Shown: positions 52,325 to 61,176 of the stretch, piece by piece
Numbering within the stretch: position 1 is the first letter of the stretch
Layout: every line of letters starts with the position of its first letter
From: Streptomyces flaveus
GTDB taxonomy: Bacteria; Actinomycetota; Actinomycetes; Streptomycetales; Streptomycetaceae
Direction: 5' to 3'
Length of the DNA: 64,000 nt
Assembly: GCF_014647675.1 (NCBI RefSeq)
Contig: NZ_BMPQ01000001.1
Span: 407,089-471,088 of the forward strand
The notes under the pieces: generated by a model
Database searches by the model: none
What the model saw: only the letters and a program-made list of their open reading frames with translations
Told to the model about the DNA's origin: nothing
Position numbers and translations under genes: made by a program

Positions 52325-54204
52325 CCGTCCCCCCTGCGCAGGCCGGGAACGCCACGGTCACCGTGGCGGGCTCCGGCACGGACGCCCCGGAAGACCCCGG
52401 CGGCAGAACCACGTTCGTCCCGCACGGCTTCCTCGCCAGAGCCGCGTTCGTCACCGTCGTCCTCTCCCTGGCCGGTGCCCTGCTGGGCCTCGGCCGGGAC
52501 CAGGCACTGGCGCATCTCTTCGGGGCCGGGAGCGAGACGGACGCCTTCCTGGTCGCCTGGACCGTGCCGGAGTTCGCGGCGACGCTGCTGATCGAGGACG
52601 GGCTGGCCTTCGCGCTCGTACCGGCGTTCAGCGCGGCCGTGGCCCGCCGCGCCCACAGCGGCACTAGTGCCCCGGCAGGCAACGTTCGCCCGTCAAGGAG
52701 CGGCGTCCGGCGCGTGCTCTCGGCGTGCCGGGTGCAAGCCCTCGTACTGGACGTACTTGGGCTTGTGCCCGGTGCGGCGAGAGTGCGTGCCGGGCGTCGC
52801 GACAGGGCGAACGTTGCCTGCCGGGGCACTAGCGACGCCGGCGACCCGGTGCGCGCCCTGGTCCGCGGCACGCTGCCCCGCCTGACACTGGCGTTCACCG
52901 TGGCGTCGGTGCTGCTCATCTGGGGGGCGCCGTACCTGGTCGAGGTGCTGGCGCCAGGGCTCCCGGATCCCCGGCTCGCGGTGGACTGCACCCGGCTGAC
53001 CGGCACCTGCGTCCTGACCTTCGGCCTCGCCGGCTACTGCAGCGCGGCCCTGCGCGCACACCGCCGGTTCGTCGCACCCGCGGCCATCTACGTCGCCTAC
53101 AACACCGCCGTCATCACGGCGATGTTCGTCCTCGGCGGCCGCTGGGGCGTACGCGCGGCGGCGATCGGCGTGGCGGTGGGCGGACTACTGATGATCCTCA
53201 CCCAACTGCCCTCCTTCCTGCGGCAGTTGCGCCGCCGACCGACGGACCTCGAGACAACCCCGACGGACGCACCGAACGCGACGGGCCCCGCGGCCCCCGA
53301 GGATCCGGCGGACCTCGAGGATCCGGCGGCAGACCGGCGCGCCGTGAACCTCGCCCTCTTCGGCACCGTCCTGCTCTTCGCCCTGTGCCGCCAGTCCCAG
53401 GTCCTCATCGAACGCTTCCTGGCCGCCCCGCTCCCCGCCGGCACCATCTCGCACCTCAACTACGCCCAGAAGGTTGCCCAGTTGCCGATGGTGCTCGCCC
53501 TGATGCTGTGCACGGTCACCTTCCCCGTCGTCTCGCAGGCTCTGGCCGAGGGCGACACCGAGCGGGCCCGCGACCGCGTCGAGCGCGACCTGAGGGCGGT
53601 GTCGTACGTCGTGCTGCTCGGCACCGCCGCGGTCATCGCCTGTGCCCCGCAACTCATCCAACTCCTCTTCCAGCGGGGCGCGTTCACCGCGCAGGACACC
53701 GCGGCCACCGCCGCCGTCATGCGCGTGTACGCCCTGGGGCTGCTCGGCCAGGCGTTGGTGGGCGCGCTCGTCCGCTCGTACTTCTCGGCAGGGCGGGCCA
53801 CCTGGTACCCGGTGGCCGCCATGACCGCCGGTATCGCCGCCACGGCCGGTGCCGGCGCATGGGCGGTCGGCTCATGGGGCGTACTCGGCATCGCCGCGGC
53901 CAACGCGGCCGGCATCAGCCTCACCGCCCTGATCCTGCTGTACGGCATGGGAACGCGCGGCGTACCGATCCGCACCCGGCGGGTGCTGGCCGCGATGGGC
54001 CGGCCGTTGCGCGCCGCGGTGGTCGCCTGCGGGGTGGGCTGGTTCGGCGCGAGCCTCGTCGGCTCGTCCACCCTCGGGCTCGTGGCCGGCGGCACGGCCG
54101 TCACCGTCGTCTTCCTCCTGCTCGCCGGGATGCCGGGCGGGCAGGGCCTCACTCCCACCATCCGCACCCTCACCCGGAGGCTTCCCCATGCCCGTTTCCG
54201 CTGA
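52321..54204 (+). CDS. MurJ/Wzx-type lipid-linked oligosaccharide flippase with in-frame MITE insertion
   Basis: This 627-residue MATE/MOP-fold exporter has 12 or more membrane helices. Family blocks include LGLGRDQALAHLFGAGSETD near the N-terminus, NYAQKVAQLPMVLALMLCTV, and LIQLLFQRGAFTAQDTA. It should flip lipid-linked repeat units to the outer face. Residues about 115-170 are not MurJ-like. They come from a 165-base insertion (see the mobile element at 52664-52832) whose length is a multiple of three and which contains no stop codon, so the frame is kept. The insertion falls in a loop between early helices (AVARRAHSG before it, DPVRALVRGTLPRL after it), so function may survive. The start overlaps the polymerase stop codon. 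Confidence 0.9.
   Translation: MTVPPAQAGNATVTVAGSGTDAPEDPGGRTTFVPHGFLARAAFVTVVLSLAGALLGLGRDQALAHLFGAGSETDAFLVAWTVPEFAATLLIEDGLAFALVPAFSAAVARRAHSGTSAPAGNVRPSRSGVRRVLSACRVQALVLDVLGLVPGAARVRAGRRDRANVACRGTSDAGDPVRALVRGTLPRLTLAFTVASVLLIWGAPYLVEVLAPGLPDPRLAVDCTRLTGTCVLTFGLAGYCSAALRAHRRFVAPAAIYVAYNTAVITAMFVLGGRWGVRAAAIGVAVGGLLMILTQLPSFLRQLRRRPTDLETTPTDAPNATGPAAPEDPADLEDPAADRRAVNLALFGTVLLFALCRQSQVLIERFLAAPLPAGTISHLNYAQKVAQLPMVLALMLCTVTFPVVSQALAEGDTERARDRVERDLRAVSYVVLLGTAAVIACAPQLIQLLFQRGAFTAQDTAATAAVMRVYALGLLGQALVGALVRSYFSAGRATWYPVAAMTAGIAATAGAGAWAVGSWGVLGIAAANAAGISLTALILLYGMGTRGVPIRTRRVLAAMGRPLRAAVVACGVGWFGASLVGSSTLGLVAGGTAVTVVFLLLAGMPGGQGLTPTIRTLTRRLPHARFR
52664..52832. mobile_element. MITE with perfect 28-bp terminal inverted repeats inside the flippase gene
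   Basis: Ends CTAGTGCCCCGGCAGGCAAC and its reverse complement are perfect over 28 bases and enclose about 113 bases. The element is flanked by CTAG on both sides, so the target duplication is TA or CTAG, as for IS630/Tc1-type or IS5-type elements. It carries no transposase. The net insertion is 165 bases, exactly 55 codons, all open. Confidence 0.93.
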
Positions 54205-55030
54205 CCACGACCCGACTGCCGCCCCTCAACCCACTGCCCCTCAACCCACCGCCGCACGACCCGACATGCCCCGATCCGACATGCCTCGATCCGATACACC
54301 CCGACCCGACCGGTCCCGACGCAGACCCGGCCCGCCCCCTTGGGTGGCGATGTACCACTCCGTGGACGACTGCTCCCACGACCCGTACCGCGTCACCGTC
54401 TCACCCCGCCGCCTCGACCAGCAGCTCGGCTGGCTGAGCCGCCGGGGCCTGCGTGGCGTCGGTGTGCGTGAGCTGCTCGCCGCGCGCGCCAGGGGGGAGG
54501 CCCAGAACCTGGTGGGGCTGACCTTCGACGACGGGTACGCCGACTTCCTCACGCACGCCCTGCCGCTGCTGCACCGCCACGGCTTCGGCGCCACTCTGTT
54601 CGTACTGCCGGGCAGGCTGGGCGGCGACAACGCCTGGGATCCGCACGGCCCGCGCAAGCCGCTGCTGTCGGCGGGGGGCATCCGGCAGGCCGCCGCCGAG
54701 GGCATCGAGATCGGCTCGCACGGCCTCACGCACATGGACCTGACCCGGGCCGACAACGCACAGCTCCGCGCCGAGGTGAGCGACAGCAGAGCACTGCTCT
54801 CCGAAGTGACCGGTGCTCACATCCACGGCTTCTGCTACCCGTACGGCCGAGTCGACCACCGCACCGCCGACGCCGTACGCCAGGCGGGCTACAGCTACGC
54901 CTGCGCCACCGGCCCCGGCGACCTGAACAGCCCCTACGCCCTCCCCCGCGTCCACGTCGGCGAACGCGACACGGCCTGGCGGCTGCACCTCAAGCGCCGG
55001 CTGCACCGCCACCCCGTCGACGGAGTGTGA
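54188..55030 (+). CDS. Polysaccharide deacetylase (NodB domain)
   Basis: This is a 280-residue carbohydrate esterase of family 4. NodB motifs are present: LTFDDGYADF (catalytic and metal Asp pair, residues 117 on), GSHGLTHMDL (metal His pair) and HGFCYPYGRVD. The N-terminal 45 residues are low-complexity, with short APQPT and MPRSD repeats, which suggests a flexible linker; there is no clear signal peptide. ATG 54188 has GGAGG 7 bases upstream and lies inside the 3' end of the flippase gene (17-base overlap). It probably trims N-acetyl groups from exopolysaccharide sugars. Confidence 0.92.
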   Translation: MPVSADHDPTAAPQPTAPQPTAARPDMPRSDMPRSDTPRPDRSRRRPGPPPWVAMYHSVDDCSHDPYRVTVSPRRLDQQLGWLSRRGLRGVGVRELLAARARGEAQNLVGLTFDDGYADFLTHALPLLHRHGFGATLFVLPGRLGGDNAWDPHGPRKPLLSAGGIRQAAAEGIEIGSHGLTHMDLTRADNAQLRAEVSDSRALLSEVTGAHIHGFCYPYGRVDHRTADAVRQAGYSYACATGPGDLNSPYALPRVHVGERDTAWRLHLKRRLHRHPVDGV

Positions 55031-55039
55031 GTCCCCGCG

Positions 55040-56212
55040 ATGCCCGGCTTGAAGGCCCTGCACATCATCACCGGCCTGGGCGCAGGCGGCGCGGAACAAC
55101 AACTCCGCCTGCTCCTGCGCCACTTGCCCCTCGACTGCGACGTCGTGACCCTCACCAACCCCGGCCAGGTCGCCGAAGGCCTGACGGCGGACGGCGTCCG
55201 GGTCGTCCACCTCGGCATGTCCGGCAACCGGGACCTGTCCGCCCTGCCCCGACTGGCCCGCCTGATTCGCCACGGCGGCTACGACCTCGTACACACCCAC
55301 CTCTACCGGGCCTGCGTGTACGGCAGGATCGCCGCCCGTCTGGCGGGCGTACGGGCCGTGGTGGCCACCGAACACTCCCTCGGCGGCACGCAGTTGGAGG
55401 GCCGCGCCCTGACCTCCGGCATGCGCGCCCTGTACCTGGCCAGCGAGCGCCTCGGCCGGGCCACGGTCGCGGTCTCCCCCACCGTGGCCGACCGGCTCCG
55501 CAGCTGGGGCGTGCCCGAGCCGCGCATCGAGGTCGTGCCCAACGGCATCGACGTGGCCTGCTTCCGCTTCGACCCGGACCGCCGCGAACGCACCCGCCGC
55601 CGACTCGGGCTGCCGAAGGACGCGTACGTCGTCGGCGGCATCGGCCGGCTGACCGCGGGCAAGCGGTTCGGCGTCCTGATCGACGCCCTCGGCCGACTCC
55701 CCCGCGACTACATGCTGCTGCTGGTCGGCAGCGGCCCCGAGGAGAACGTGCTGCGGCGCGCCGCCCAACGGGCCGGGGTGACCGGCCGGGTGCTGTTCAC
55801 GGGCGAGCAGCCGTACGAGCCCGACGGCACCCACGCCCTGGATCTGCCCTCGCTGACCTCGGCGATGGACGTACTCGCCTCGCCGAGCACGGAGGAGACC
55901 TTCGGCCTGGCCGCCGTGGAGGGCCTGGCAGCGGGACTGCCGGTGCTGTACGCCTGCTGCCCGGCCGTCGAGGACCTCCCGCCGTGCCTCGCCGCCGGGG
56001 CCCACCGGGTGCGCGGCGACGCGGACGCGTTCGCCCGCGCCCTGGCCGAGACCCGTGCCCGGACCGGGCACGACCCCTCCCGCCCGACGGACCGCCCGGC
56101 CCCCGCCGCCGCCCGCCACTACTGCATCACGCGCACCGCCGCACAACTCATGGACGTGTACGCAGCCGCCGTCTCGTCTCCGTCCCCGTCACCCCTGGGA
56201 GTGATCCCCTGA
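55040..56212 (+). CDS. Glycosyltransferase family 4
   Basis: This 390-residue GT-B enzyme begins LKALHIITGLGAGGAEQQLR, with the donor-domain motifs VVPNGIDVACFRFD, GGIGRLTAGKRFGVLID and the C-terminal SPSTEETFGLAAVEGLAAG (EX7E type). The acceptor-binding part is typical of capsule and exopolysaccharide transferases. It starts 9 bases after the deacetylase, and its TGA shares one base with the next ATG. It adds one of the sugars of the repeat unit. Confidence 0.93.
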   Translation: MPGLKALHIITGLGAGGAEQQLRLLLRHLPLDCDVVTLTNPGQVAEGLTADGVRVVHLGMSGNRDLSALPRLARLIRHGGYDLVHTHLYRACVYGRIAARLAGVRAVVATEHSLGGTQLEGRALTSGMRALYLASERLGRATVAVSPTVADRLRSWGVPEPRIEVVPNGIDVACFRFDPDRRERTRRRLGLPKDAYVVGGIGRLTAGKRFGVLIDALGRLPRDYMLLLVGSGPEENVLRRAAQRAGVTGRVLFTGEQPYEPDGTHALDLPSLTSAMDVLASPSTEETFGLAAVEGLAAGLPVLYACCPAVEDLPPCLAAGAHRVRGDADAFARALAETRARTGHDPSRPTDRPAPAAARHYCITRTAAQLMDVYAAAVSSPSPSPLGVIP

Positions 56213-56880
56213 TGACCCTCAAGACCGAATCCCCGACCTCCCCGCCGCGCCGACCGCGGGGGGCCCTGAGGCGCCTGCGAGCGCTTCCGTCCTGGTCCCT
56301 GCTCGCGGTCGGCACCCTCACCGGTGCCCTGGCCGGCGGCGCGTACGGCGCCCTCACGCCGCCCGCCTACTCGGCCTCGGCCTACGTCGTCGCCGTACCG
56401 ACCGCGAAATCGGACCCGCAGACGGCGCTCGGCTTCGCCCAGGCGTACGGCCGGGTCGCCACCCAGCTCGCGCTGCTCGGCGACGCCCAGGTGTGGGCGG
56501 GCGTACCGGTGCGGACGCTGCGCGAGAGCGTACGGTCGGCGACCTCACCGGACGCACCGATGGTCGCCGTGACGGCCACCTCCGCCCGCCCCGATCTCGC
56601 CGTCGACATGGCCAACGCGGTCACCCGCGCGATGACCCGGCACGCCACCCACACCAAGAACGCCACGCACGTCGAACTCCGCCAGTTCTCCCGGGCCGTC
56701 GAGCCCACCGAGCCGTCCTCGGCATCCCCCGCACTGACCGGCCTGGTGGGCGCGAGCGCCGGCGGCCTGCTGGGCGGCCTCGCACTGCTGGCCCGCCCAC
56801 GGCACACGGACGCCGACAGCATGGGCTCGGCCGTAGTACCCGGCCCGGCCACCGCCGCCGACGCGCACGGACAGCTGTGA
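56212..56880 (+). CDS. Wzz-like chain-length determinant protein without a kinase domain
   Basis: This 222-residue membrane protein starts at ATG 56212 after GGGAG. It has a cytoplasmic basic N-terminus, one membrane helix (about residues 28-48), an extracytoplasmic domain with the PAYSASAYVVAV strand and a helical middle. A second helix (about 174-195) follows, after the FSRAVEPTEPSSASPAL motif usual before TM2 of Wzz proteins. There is no Walker motif or Tyr tail, so it lacks the BY-kinase part. It probably sets polymer length together with the Wzy-like protein. Confidence 0.85.
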   Translation: MTLKTESPTSPPRRPRGALRRLRALPSWSLLAVGTLTGALAGGAYGALTPPAYSASAYVVAVPTAKSDPQTALGFAQAYGRVATQLALLGDAQVWAGVPVRTLRESVRSATSPDAPMVAVTATSARPDLAVDMANAVTRAMTRHATHTKNATHVELRQFSRAVEPTEPSSASPALTGLVGASAGGLLGGLALLARPRHTDADSMGSAVVPGPATAADAHGQL

Positions 56881-58001
56881 GCGGGGTGACGGTGCAGGCC
56901 GGCGAGGACACCCTACGGGCCGAACTGTGCACCGACGAGCGCGAGTTCACCGCACTGGCCCCGGCCTGGGAACGGCTGTACCGCAGGTGCGGCACGGCGA
57001 CCCCCTTCCAGAGCCACGCCTGGCTGCACTCGTGGTGGACGTCGTACGGCACCCCGGGCCGACTACGGCTGGTACTGGTACGCGACGGCAGCGGCGAACT
57101 ACGGGCCGCCGCACCGCTGATGCGCACCGGCGTCCCACTGCCCCGACTGGTCCCGCTCGGCGGAGCGATCTCCGACTACGGGGACGTACTGCTCGACGAC
57201 GAACACGCCGACCGGGCCGCGGACGCGCTCACCCAGACACTCTGGACGGCCGCCCGCACCGCACTGATCGACATCCGCGAGGTCCGCCCGGGCGGCTCCG
57301 CGGAGCAGGTGTACGCACGCTGGCCCGGCCCTCGGCGACAGCTGGCCGACTCGGTGTGCCTGGAACTGCCCGCCCACCCGATGGACAAGCTGCTCACCCG
57401 GATGCCGCCCGGCCGGGCCGGACGCATCCAGGCCAAGATCCGCAAGCTCGGCCAACTCGGCGTGGAACACCGCTTCGTCCGCCCCGACGAGGTGGACTCG
57501 ACCCTGCGCACCATGCTGGACCTGCACCGCCTCCAGTGGCAGACCCGCAAAGTGACCACCGAACACCTCAAGCCCCGCTTCCACGAACACCTGGTCCGCT
57601 CGCTCGGCCCACTGGTCCGCTCCGGGGACGCCGTGGTGACCGAGTTCCGGGCCGGCACCGACGTACTCGCCGTCGACGTGACCCTGCTGACACCGCGACT
57701 GGCGGGCAACTACCTGTACGGCGCCCACCCACGGCTGCGGGAGTGGAAGGCGGACATCGCCACCATGCTGCTGCACGCCAGCGCCGATCACGTGTCCCGC
57801 GACGGCCGCCAGGTACTGAGCCTGCTGCGCGGAGCCGAGCCGTACAAGTTCCGCTGGCGCCCGGACACCGTGGTCAACCAGCGACTGCTGCTGGCCCGAC
57901 GGCGCACCGCCCCACTGCTGTCAGCGGTCGCCTGCGAAGCCTCCGCACGCAACCGGGCCAGGGAACTCGTACGCGAGCGAAAGGGAGCGGTCACCAACTG
58001 A
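56877..58001 (+). CDS. CelD/BcsL-type (FemAB-like) GNAT acyltransferase
   Basis: This 374-residue protein starts with GTG 56877, overlapping the upstream stop codon as GTGA. It matches the Acetyltransf_6/CelD-like family of double-GNAT proteins found in cellulose and exopolysaccharide clusters: TPFQSHAWLHSWWTSYG, DIREVRPGG, and RIQAKIRKLGQLG with the later GNYLYGAHP and HVSRDGRQVLSLLRG. It probably acylates a sugar or repeat unit. It is the last gene of the operon; its 3' end overlaps the convergent GH26-like gene by 11 bases. Confidence 0.88.
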   Translation: MSGVTVQAGEDTLRAELCTDEREFTALAPAWERLYRRCGTATPFQSHAWLHSWWTSYGTPGRLRLVLVRDGSGELRAAAPLMRTGVPLPRLVPLGGAISDYGDVLLDDEHADRAADALTQTLWTAARTALIDIREVRPGGSAEQVYARWPGPRRQLADSVCLELPAHPMDKLLTRMPPGRAGRIQAKIRKLGQLGVEHRFVRPDEVDSTLRTMLDLHRLQWQTRKVTTEHLKPRFHEHLVRSLGPLVRSGDAVVTEFRAGTDVLAVDVTLLTPRLAGNYLYGAHPRLREWKADIATMLLHASADHVSRDGRQVLSLLRGAEPYKFRWRPDTVVNQRLLLARRRTAPLLSAVACEASARNRARELVRERKGAVTN

Positions 58002-59241
58002 ACGACCACCAGTCGTCTGACCACCAGTCATCCGGCCACCAGTCGTCACGGACGCAGGGCTCCCCGCCGATCCAGTACTCGACCCAGTCGCCCAGGTCCA
58101 GCGACGAGCAACCCGGGGCCGGCTGAGGCTCCGGAGTGGGCTCGGGCACAGGCGTTGGCATCGGCGGCACGGGCTCGGTACGTCCGTAAAGCACGGCCCG
58201 GTACACCTGAGCCGCCTGCGGATTCTGCCCGCACTGCCACACGCCGTGCGGGCAGTAGTCGGTGAGCGTGTTGTACAGCGGCTTGTGCTCGTCCATCCAG
58301 TCGAGCATGTGCCGCATGTACTCCGCGTTGTCACCGTTGCGGAACAGCCCCCACTCCGGATACGAGATGGGCTTCCCACGCTCCCTGGCGAAGTCCACAT
58401 GATCCTGCAGCCCGTACGGCTCCGTGACCTGCACGTCGAACGGCATCCCCTGCGGCTGGTCGTAACTGTCCATCCCGATGATGTCGACCGTGTCGTCCCC
58501 CGGATAGCACTCGGTCCACGGAATGGCATCGCGCCCGCGATTAGGCGCGAAGTCGAACCGAAACTCCTGGCCGGGCACCGACCGCATGGCGGCGACGATC
58601 CGGTTCCAGTACGCCTTCCAGGCCTCCGGATCCGGCCCGCACCGATGGGTGTACGTGATGCCGTTCATCTCCCACCCCAGCACAAGGATGGTGTCCGGCA
58701 CCCCCAACCCGACCAGCCGCTCGGCCAGCCGCCGGTAATGCACATCGAACTCCCCGGCCGCACCCCGCCGCAGCAGGTGACGCACCTCGGCGTCGGAAAC
58801 CCCCTCCTCATTGCGCTCCATCATCGGCACATTGAGGACAAAGATCCGCTCGTCCCTCTCCCGCCGCCAGTCCGCCCAGTCATCGAGAAAGCCGGGAGCG
58901 CCCTCGATGTTGCTCCAGAGATCACCGGGCAGATACGTACGCCCCACCCGCAGATCAGCCCCACCCAGCCACCGACTGAACCAGTCCGTCTGAGCCACGC
59001 CACTCCAGCTGTAGTCGAGGTAGGCGCCGAAGGCGGGGAAGGGGGCGGGGGTTGTACCGGTGCCCGTCGGCGCCCGGGGCGCCACTCGCCCCGGCGCCGC
59101 TACCGGCCCCCGCGCCTTGGCGTCCTCATTCACCCCGCTGCCCCCACGGTGCCCGGGCCCCGCCAACAGGGCAGCCCCCGCGACAACGCCGACCGCCGCA
59201 CATACGGGCCATCGTCTGAGGCGCCGATACCGTACGGCCAT
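57991..59241 (-). CDS. Secreted GH26-like glycoside hydrolase with DDWW tail
   Basis: This 416-residue exported protein starts at ATG 59241 after GGGAG, with a signal peptide of about 28 residues and an Ala/Pro-rich linker. The catalytic domain resembles GH26 beta-mannanase-type barrels: general acid Glu in LGWEMNGITY, nucleophile Glu in ISYPEWGLF, plus DIIGMDSYDQPQG. After a Pro/Glu linker the C-terminus ends in three DDWW repeats, an unusual acidic-aromatic tail that might bind polysaccharide or cell wall. It is antiparallel to the exopolysaccharide operon and overlaps its last gene. It may cut or release the polymer, as similar hydrolases do in other exopolysaccharide loci. Confidence 0.87.
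   Translation of the reverse strand: MAVRYRRLRRWPVCAAVGVVAGAALLAGPGHRGGSGVNEDAKARGPVAAPGRVAPRAPTGTGTTPAPFPAFGAYLDYSWSGVAQTDWFSRWLGGADLRVGRTYLPGDLWSNIEGAPGFLDDWADWRRERDERIFVLNVPMMERNEEGVSDAEVRHLLRRGAAGEFDVHYRRLAERLVGLGVPDTILVLGWEMNGITYTHRCGPDPEAWKAYWNRIVAAMRSVPGQEFRFDFAPNRGRDAIPWTECYPGDDTVDIIGMDSYDQPQGMPFDVQVTEPYGLQDHVDFARERGKPISYPEWGLFRNGDNAEYMRHMLDWMDEHKPLYNTLTDYCPHGVWQCGQNPQAAQVYRAVLYGRTEPVPPMPTPVPEPTPEPQPAPGCSSLDLGDWVEYWIGGEPCVRDDWWPDDWWSDDWWSFSW
58006..58047 (-). repeat. 15-base tandem repeat coding for DDWW units
   Basis: Three copies of a 15-base unit (CCACCAGTC followed by a variable hexamer) lie at the 3' end of the GH26-like gene, just beyond the overlap with the convergent gene. 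On the complement they encode DDWWP, DDWWS, DDWWS. Confidence 0.85.
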
Positions 59242-59408
59242 GACTGCTCCCGTCTCGGCTGATCAACGGCGGCGTAACGGCTGCACCGCCACCTACTTTC
59301 CGGATCACTCCTGACATCCAGTCATATGTGCTGCGATACCGCGAGCGGAGCCGTCCGCCCGGCCACCCCCGGCCACCCACCCGAGTGAGCCCTGGCCAGG
59401 AACGAGTC

Positions 59409-59462
59409 CGGGGCCGGACGAGTCTCCGTCCGGCCCCGAGGGAACCACTCCCGCGTGGTTCC
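59409..59462 (-). terminator. Double hairpin after the LAETG surface-protein gene
   Basis: A perfect 12-bp stem (59409-59420 with 59427-59438) and a perfect 8-bp stem (GGAACCAC with GTGGTTCC, 59441-59462) lie back to back, 3 bases after the leftward stop codon. No gene lies between here and 59241. Confidence 0.8.
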
Positions 59463-59465
59463 TCC

Positions 59466-60083
59466 TTACCGCAGCGAGGCGGCCCGCCCACGCCGGTACA
59501 GAATGGCGCCGCTCGTCATCAGCAACGCGGCAGCACCCGAGGCCAGGAGCACCTGCTCCCCACCACCGGTCTCAGCGAGCGAGGGCGGCTGCGCCGGGTG
59601 CTCGACTGCCGGGGGCCCGCCGACCGGGGTGGCCGGTCGCGGCGACATGGGCGACGTCCTCGCCGGCGGAATGGTGGTGGGCGGTGACGTCGACGGCTTC
59701 GTGGGCGGCGTGTACGAGTCGCCGCCACTGCCGCTTCCGGCGCCCCCGTAGCCGACGTCATCGTCGCCATAGCCGCTGCCATCACCGTGATCACCATGAT
59801 CGCCGCCAAGGCTGTAACTGACGTCATAATCGAACCCACTGCCATAGGCGTGGTCGCCGTACTCGACGAACGTGTCGACCTCGGCGCTCACACCGCCGGA
59901 GTTGCCGTCGACGTCCGGGTCGACGTCCGTCGAAACCTCAACGTCGCCGCCCGACAGGGCACCGGACGACGCCCCGGAGCCTTCCTCGGAACGCGAGTGC
60001 GCGAACGCCGGACTGCCGTACAGGGACAGAATGCTCGTCGCGGCGGCTGCCACGACCATTCCCCTGCTCAGGTTCTGTCGCAA
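59466..60083 (-). CDS. Chaplin-derived surface protein with LAETG sortase signal, chaplin domain degenerate
   Basis: This protein of about 205 residues starts with TTG 60083, 9 bases after AGGAAG. Its N-terminus is a typical chaplin leader (LRQNLSRGMVVAAAATSIL, end near AFA-HS). In place of a normal chaplin domain it has SGALSGGDVEVSTDVDPDV. This keeps the chaplin start GxLSGxxVxV but lacks both Cys residues and the NTVNVIGALNP core. A Gly/Asp/Tyr/His-rich stretch and a Pro/Thr wall-spanning region follow. The end is a LAETG motif, a hydrophobic helix and a basic tail, as sorted by class E sortases. It is probably a wall-anchored surface protein that evolved from a long chaplin. Confidence 0.78.
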   Translation of the reverse strand: MRQNLSRGMVVAAAATSILSLYGSPAFAHSRSEEGSGASSGALSGGDVEVSTDVDPDVDGNSGGVSAEVDTFVEYGDHAYGSGFDYDVSYSLGGDHGDHGDGSGYGDDDVGYGGAGSGSGGDSYTPPTKPSTSPPTTIPPARTSPMSPRPATPVGGPPAVEHPAQPPSLAETGGGEQVLLASGAAALLMTSGAILYRRGRAASLR

Positions 60084-60218
60084 TCTAATCGTCTTCCTGC
60101 TCGAATAACTGGGAGAAGCCGGCATGGAAACCGAAGGCACAAGTCCAAGCCGGGCCCGTGCCTCAGCCGTTCGACTGATGTTCCGACAACGGCACGGGCG
60201 AAAGGCCTGACCCTCTCG

Positions 60219-60479
60219 TCAGCCCCTCCCCCGCTTCCTACGACTGCGCCGGGGAGCGGCCTCACGCCTGCCATAGTTTCGCCGTGACTGGATTTTCTGA
60301 CTGGTCAGATGATGCGACCCGGTGAAGTGCCAGTACCGGCACCCGGGGCACTGATAGATCCGGTCCGGAATCCTCTCGATCAACGGCTGCCTGACGAGCC
60401 AGACGCGAGCCTCGTCCTCAGTGCGGAACGAGGCTTTACCCGTTTCCGGGCAACGCGGCAAGATGATCACATCAGCCAT
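60219..60479 (-). CDS. Small zinc-ribbon-like protein, function unknown
   Basis: This 86-residue protein starts at ATG 60479 after GGAGA. It has Cys at residue 10 (LPRCPETG) and a CPGCRYWH motif at about 44-51, which with nearby His residues could bind one zinc. The C-terminal 25 residues are very basic (RREAAPRRSRRKRGRG). It has no signal peptide, so it is probably a cytoplasmic nucleic-acid-binding or adaptor protein. I know similar small Streptomyces proteins only as hypothetical. Confidence 0.7.
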   Translation of the reverse strand: MADVIILPRCPETGKASFRTEDEARVWLVRQPLIERIPDRIYQCPGCRYWHFTGSHHLTSQKIQSRRNYGRREAAPRRSRRKRGRG

Positions 60480-60736
60480 ATTCTCTCCAAAACGCGATGC
60501 GACTCACATTCCTGTGACGAGAAGGATGGAATCAATACTGCATCGGAACGAAATCATCCCCCAAGCAGCCGATAACCCTTATGGACGAGCAGAGATAAAA
60601 TTTCATCCGAAAGGCCCTGTATGGCGACTGATATGAAGTGCGCCGATCGGACGATATGCAGGAGGACCACGAACTGCACAGTCCGGCGACCTGGTCGGCC
60701 GATGGTTCGCTGGGCTCACCCAGCACGGAAAAAGAG

Positions 60737-60961
60737 TCAGCGGCCATCGGGAGCAGGGCGGTTGCCGTTACCGACGCCGCTCATAGTCTTGTCGACGGCC
60801 TTGGACACCAAACCCTGGCTGACCAGCAGCGTCCCGCCCCTACGAGCCACACCACCCCGCAGCCGTGGAACCCGGCGCCCACCCGGCACGACAGCCGGGC
60901 CACCAGCCTGCCCACAAGCAGAAATCTCCGCTCTGAACGAGCAGAAAGGGCCCACCAGCAA
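60737..60961 (-). pseudogene. Remnant of the MKSLKAAA small secreted protein family
   Basis: The complement reads LRGGVARRGGTLLVSQGLVS followed by KAVDKTMSGVGNGNRP and a stop, resembling the C-terminal half of the 47128-47379 protein (KQGLAPKALKKTTGAVGNGR). There is no signal peptide or leader upstream. The surrounding stretch 60480-61176 holds no other gene I can support. Confidence 0.55.
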
Positions 60962-61176
60962 GCTGACGGACCCTCATGCGAGATCGAGGCCAGGACATAC
61001 ACCCGGCGACTTCCTCGCACGCGTCATGCGGCACGGTCCTCGCGCCTACAGCCGAGTCGGCCGCTCAGCGCGGCGGCGAGGCCCGGTGAACAACAAACGC
61101 ACCGACCCGGAACCCGGCGAGCACAAGCGACCCTGCGTCCCCGTCGAGTCGGGGCCAGGAGACATACGGCAGTAAC

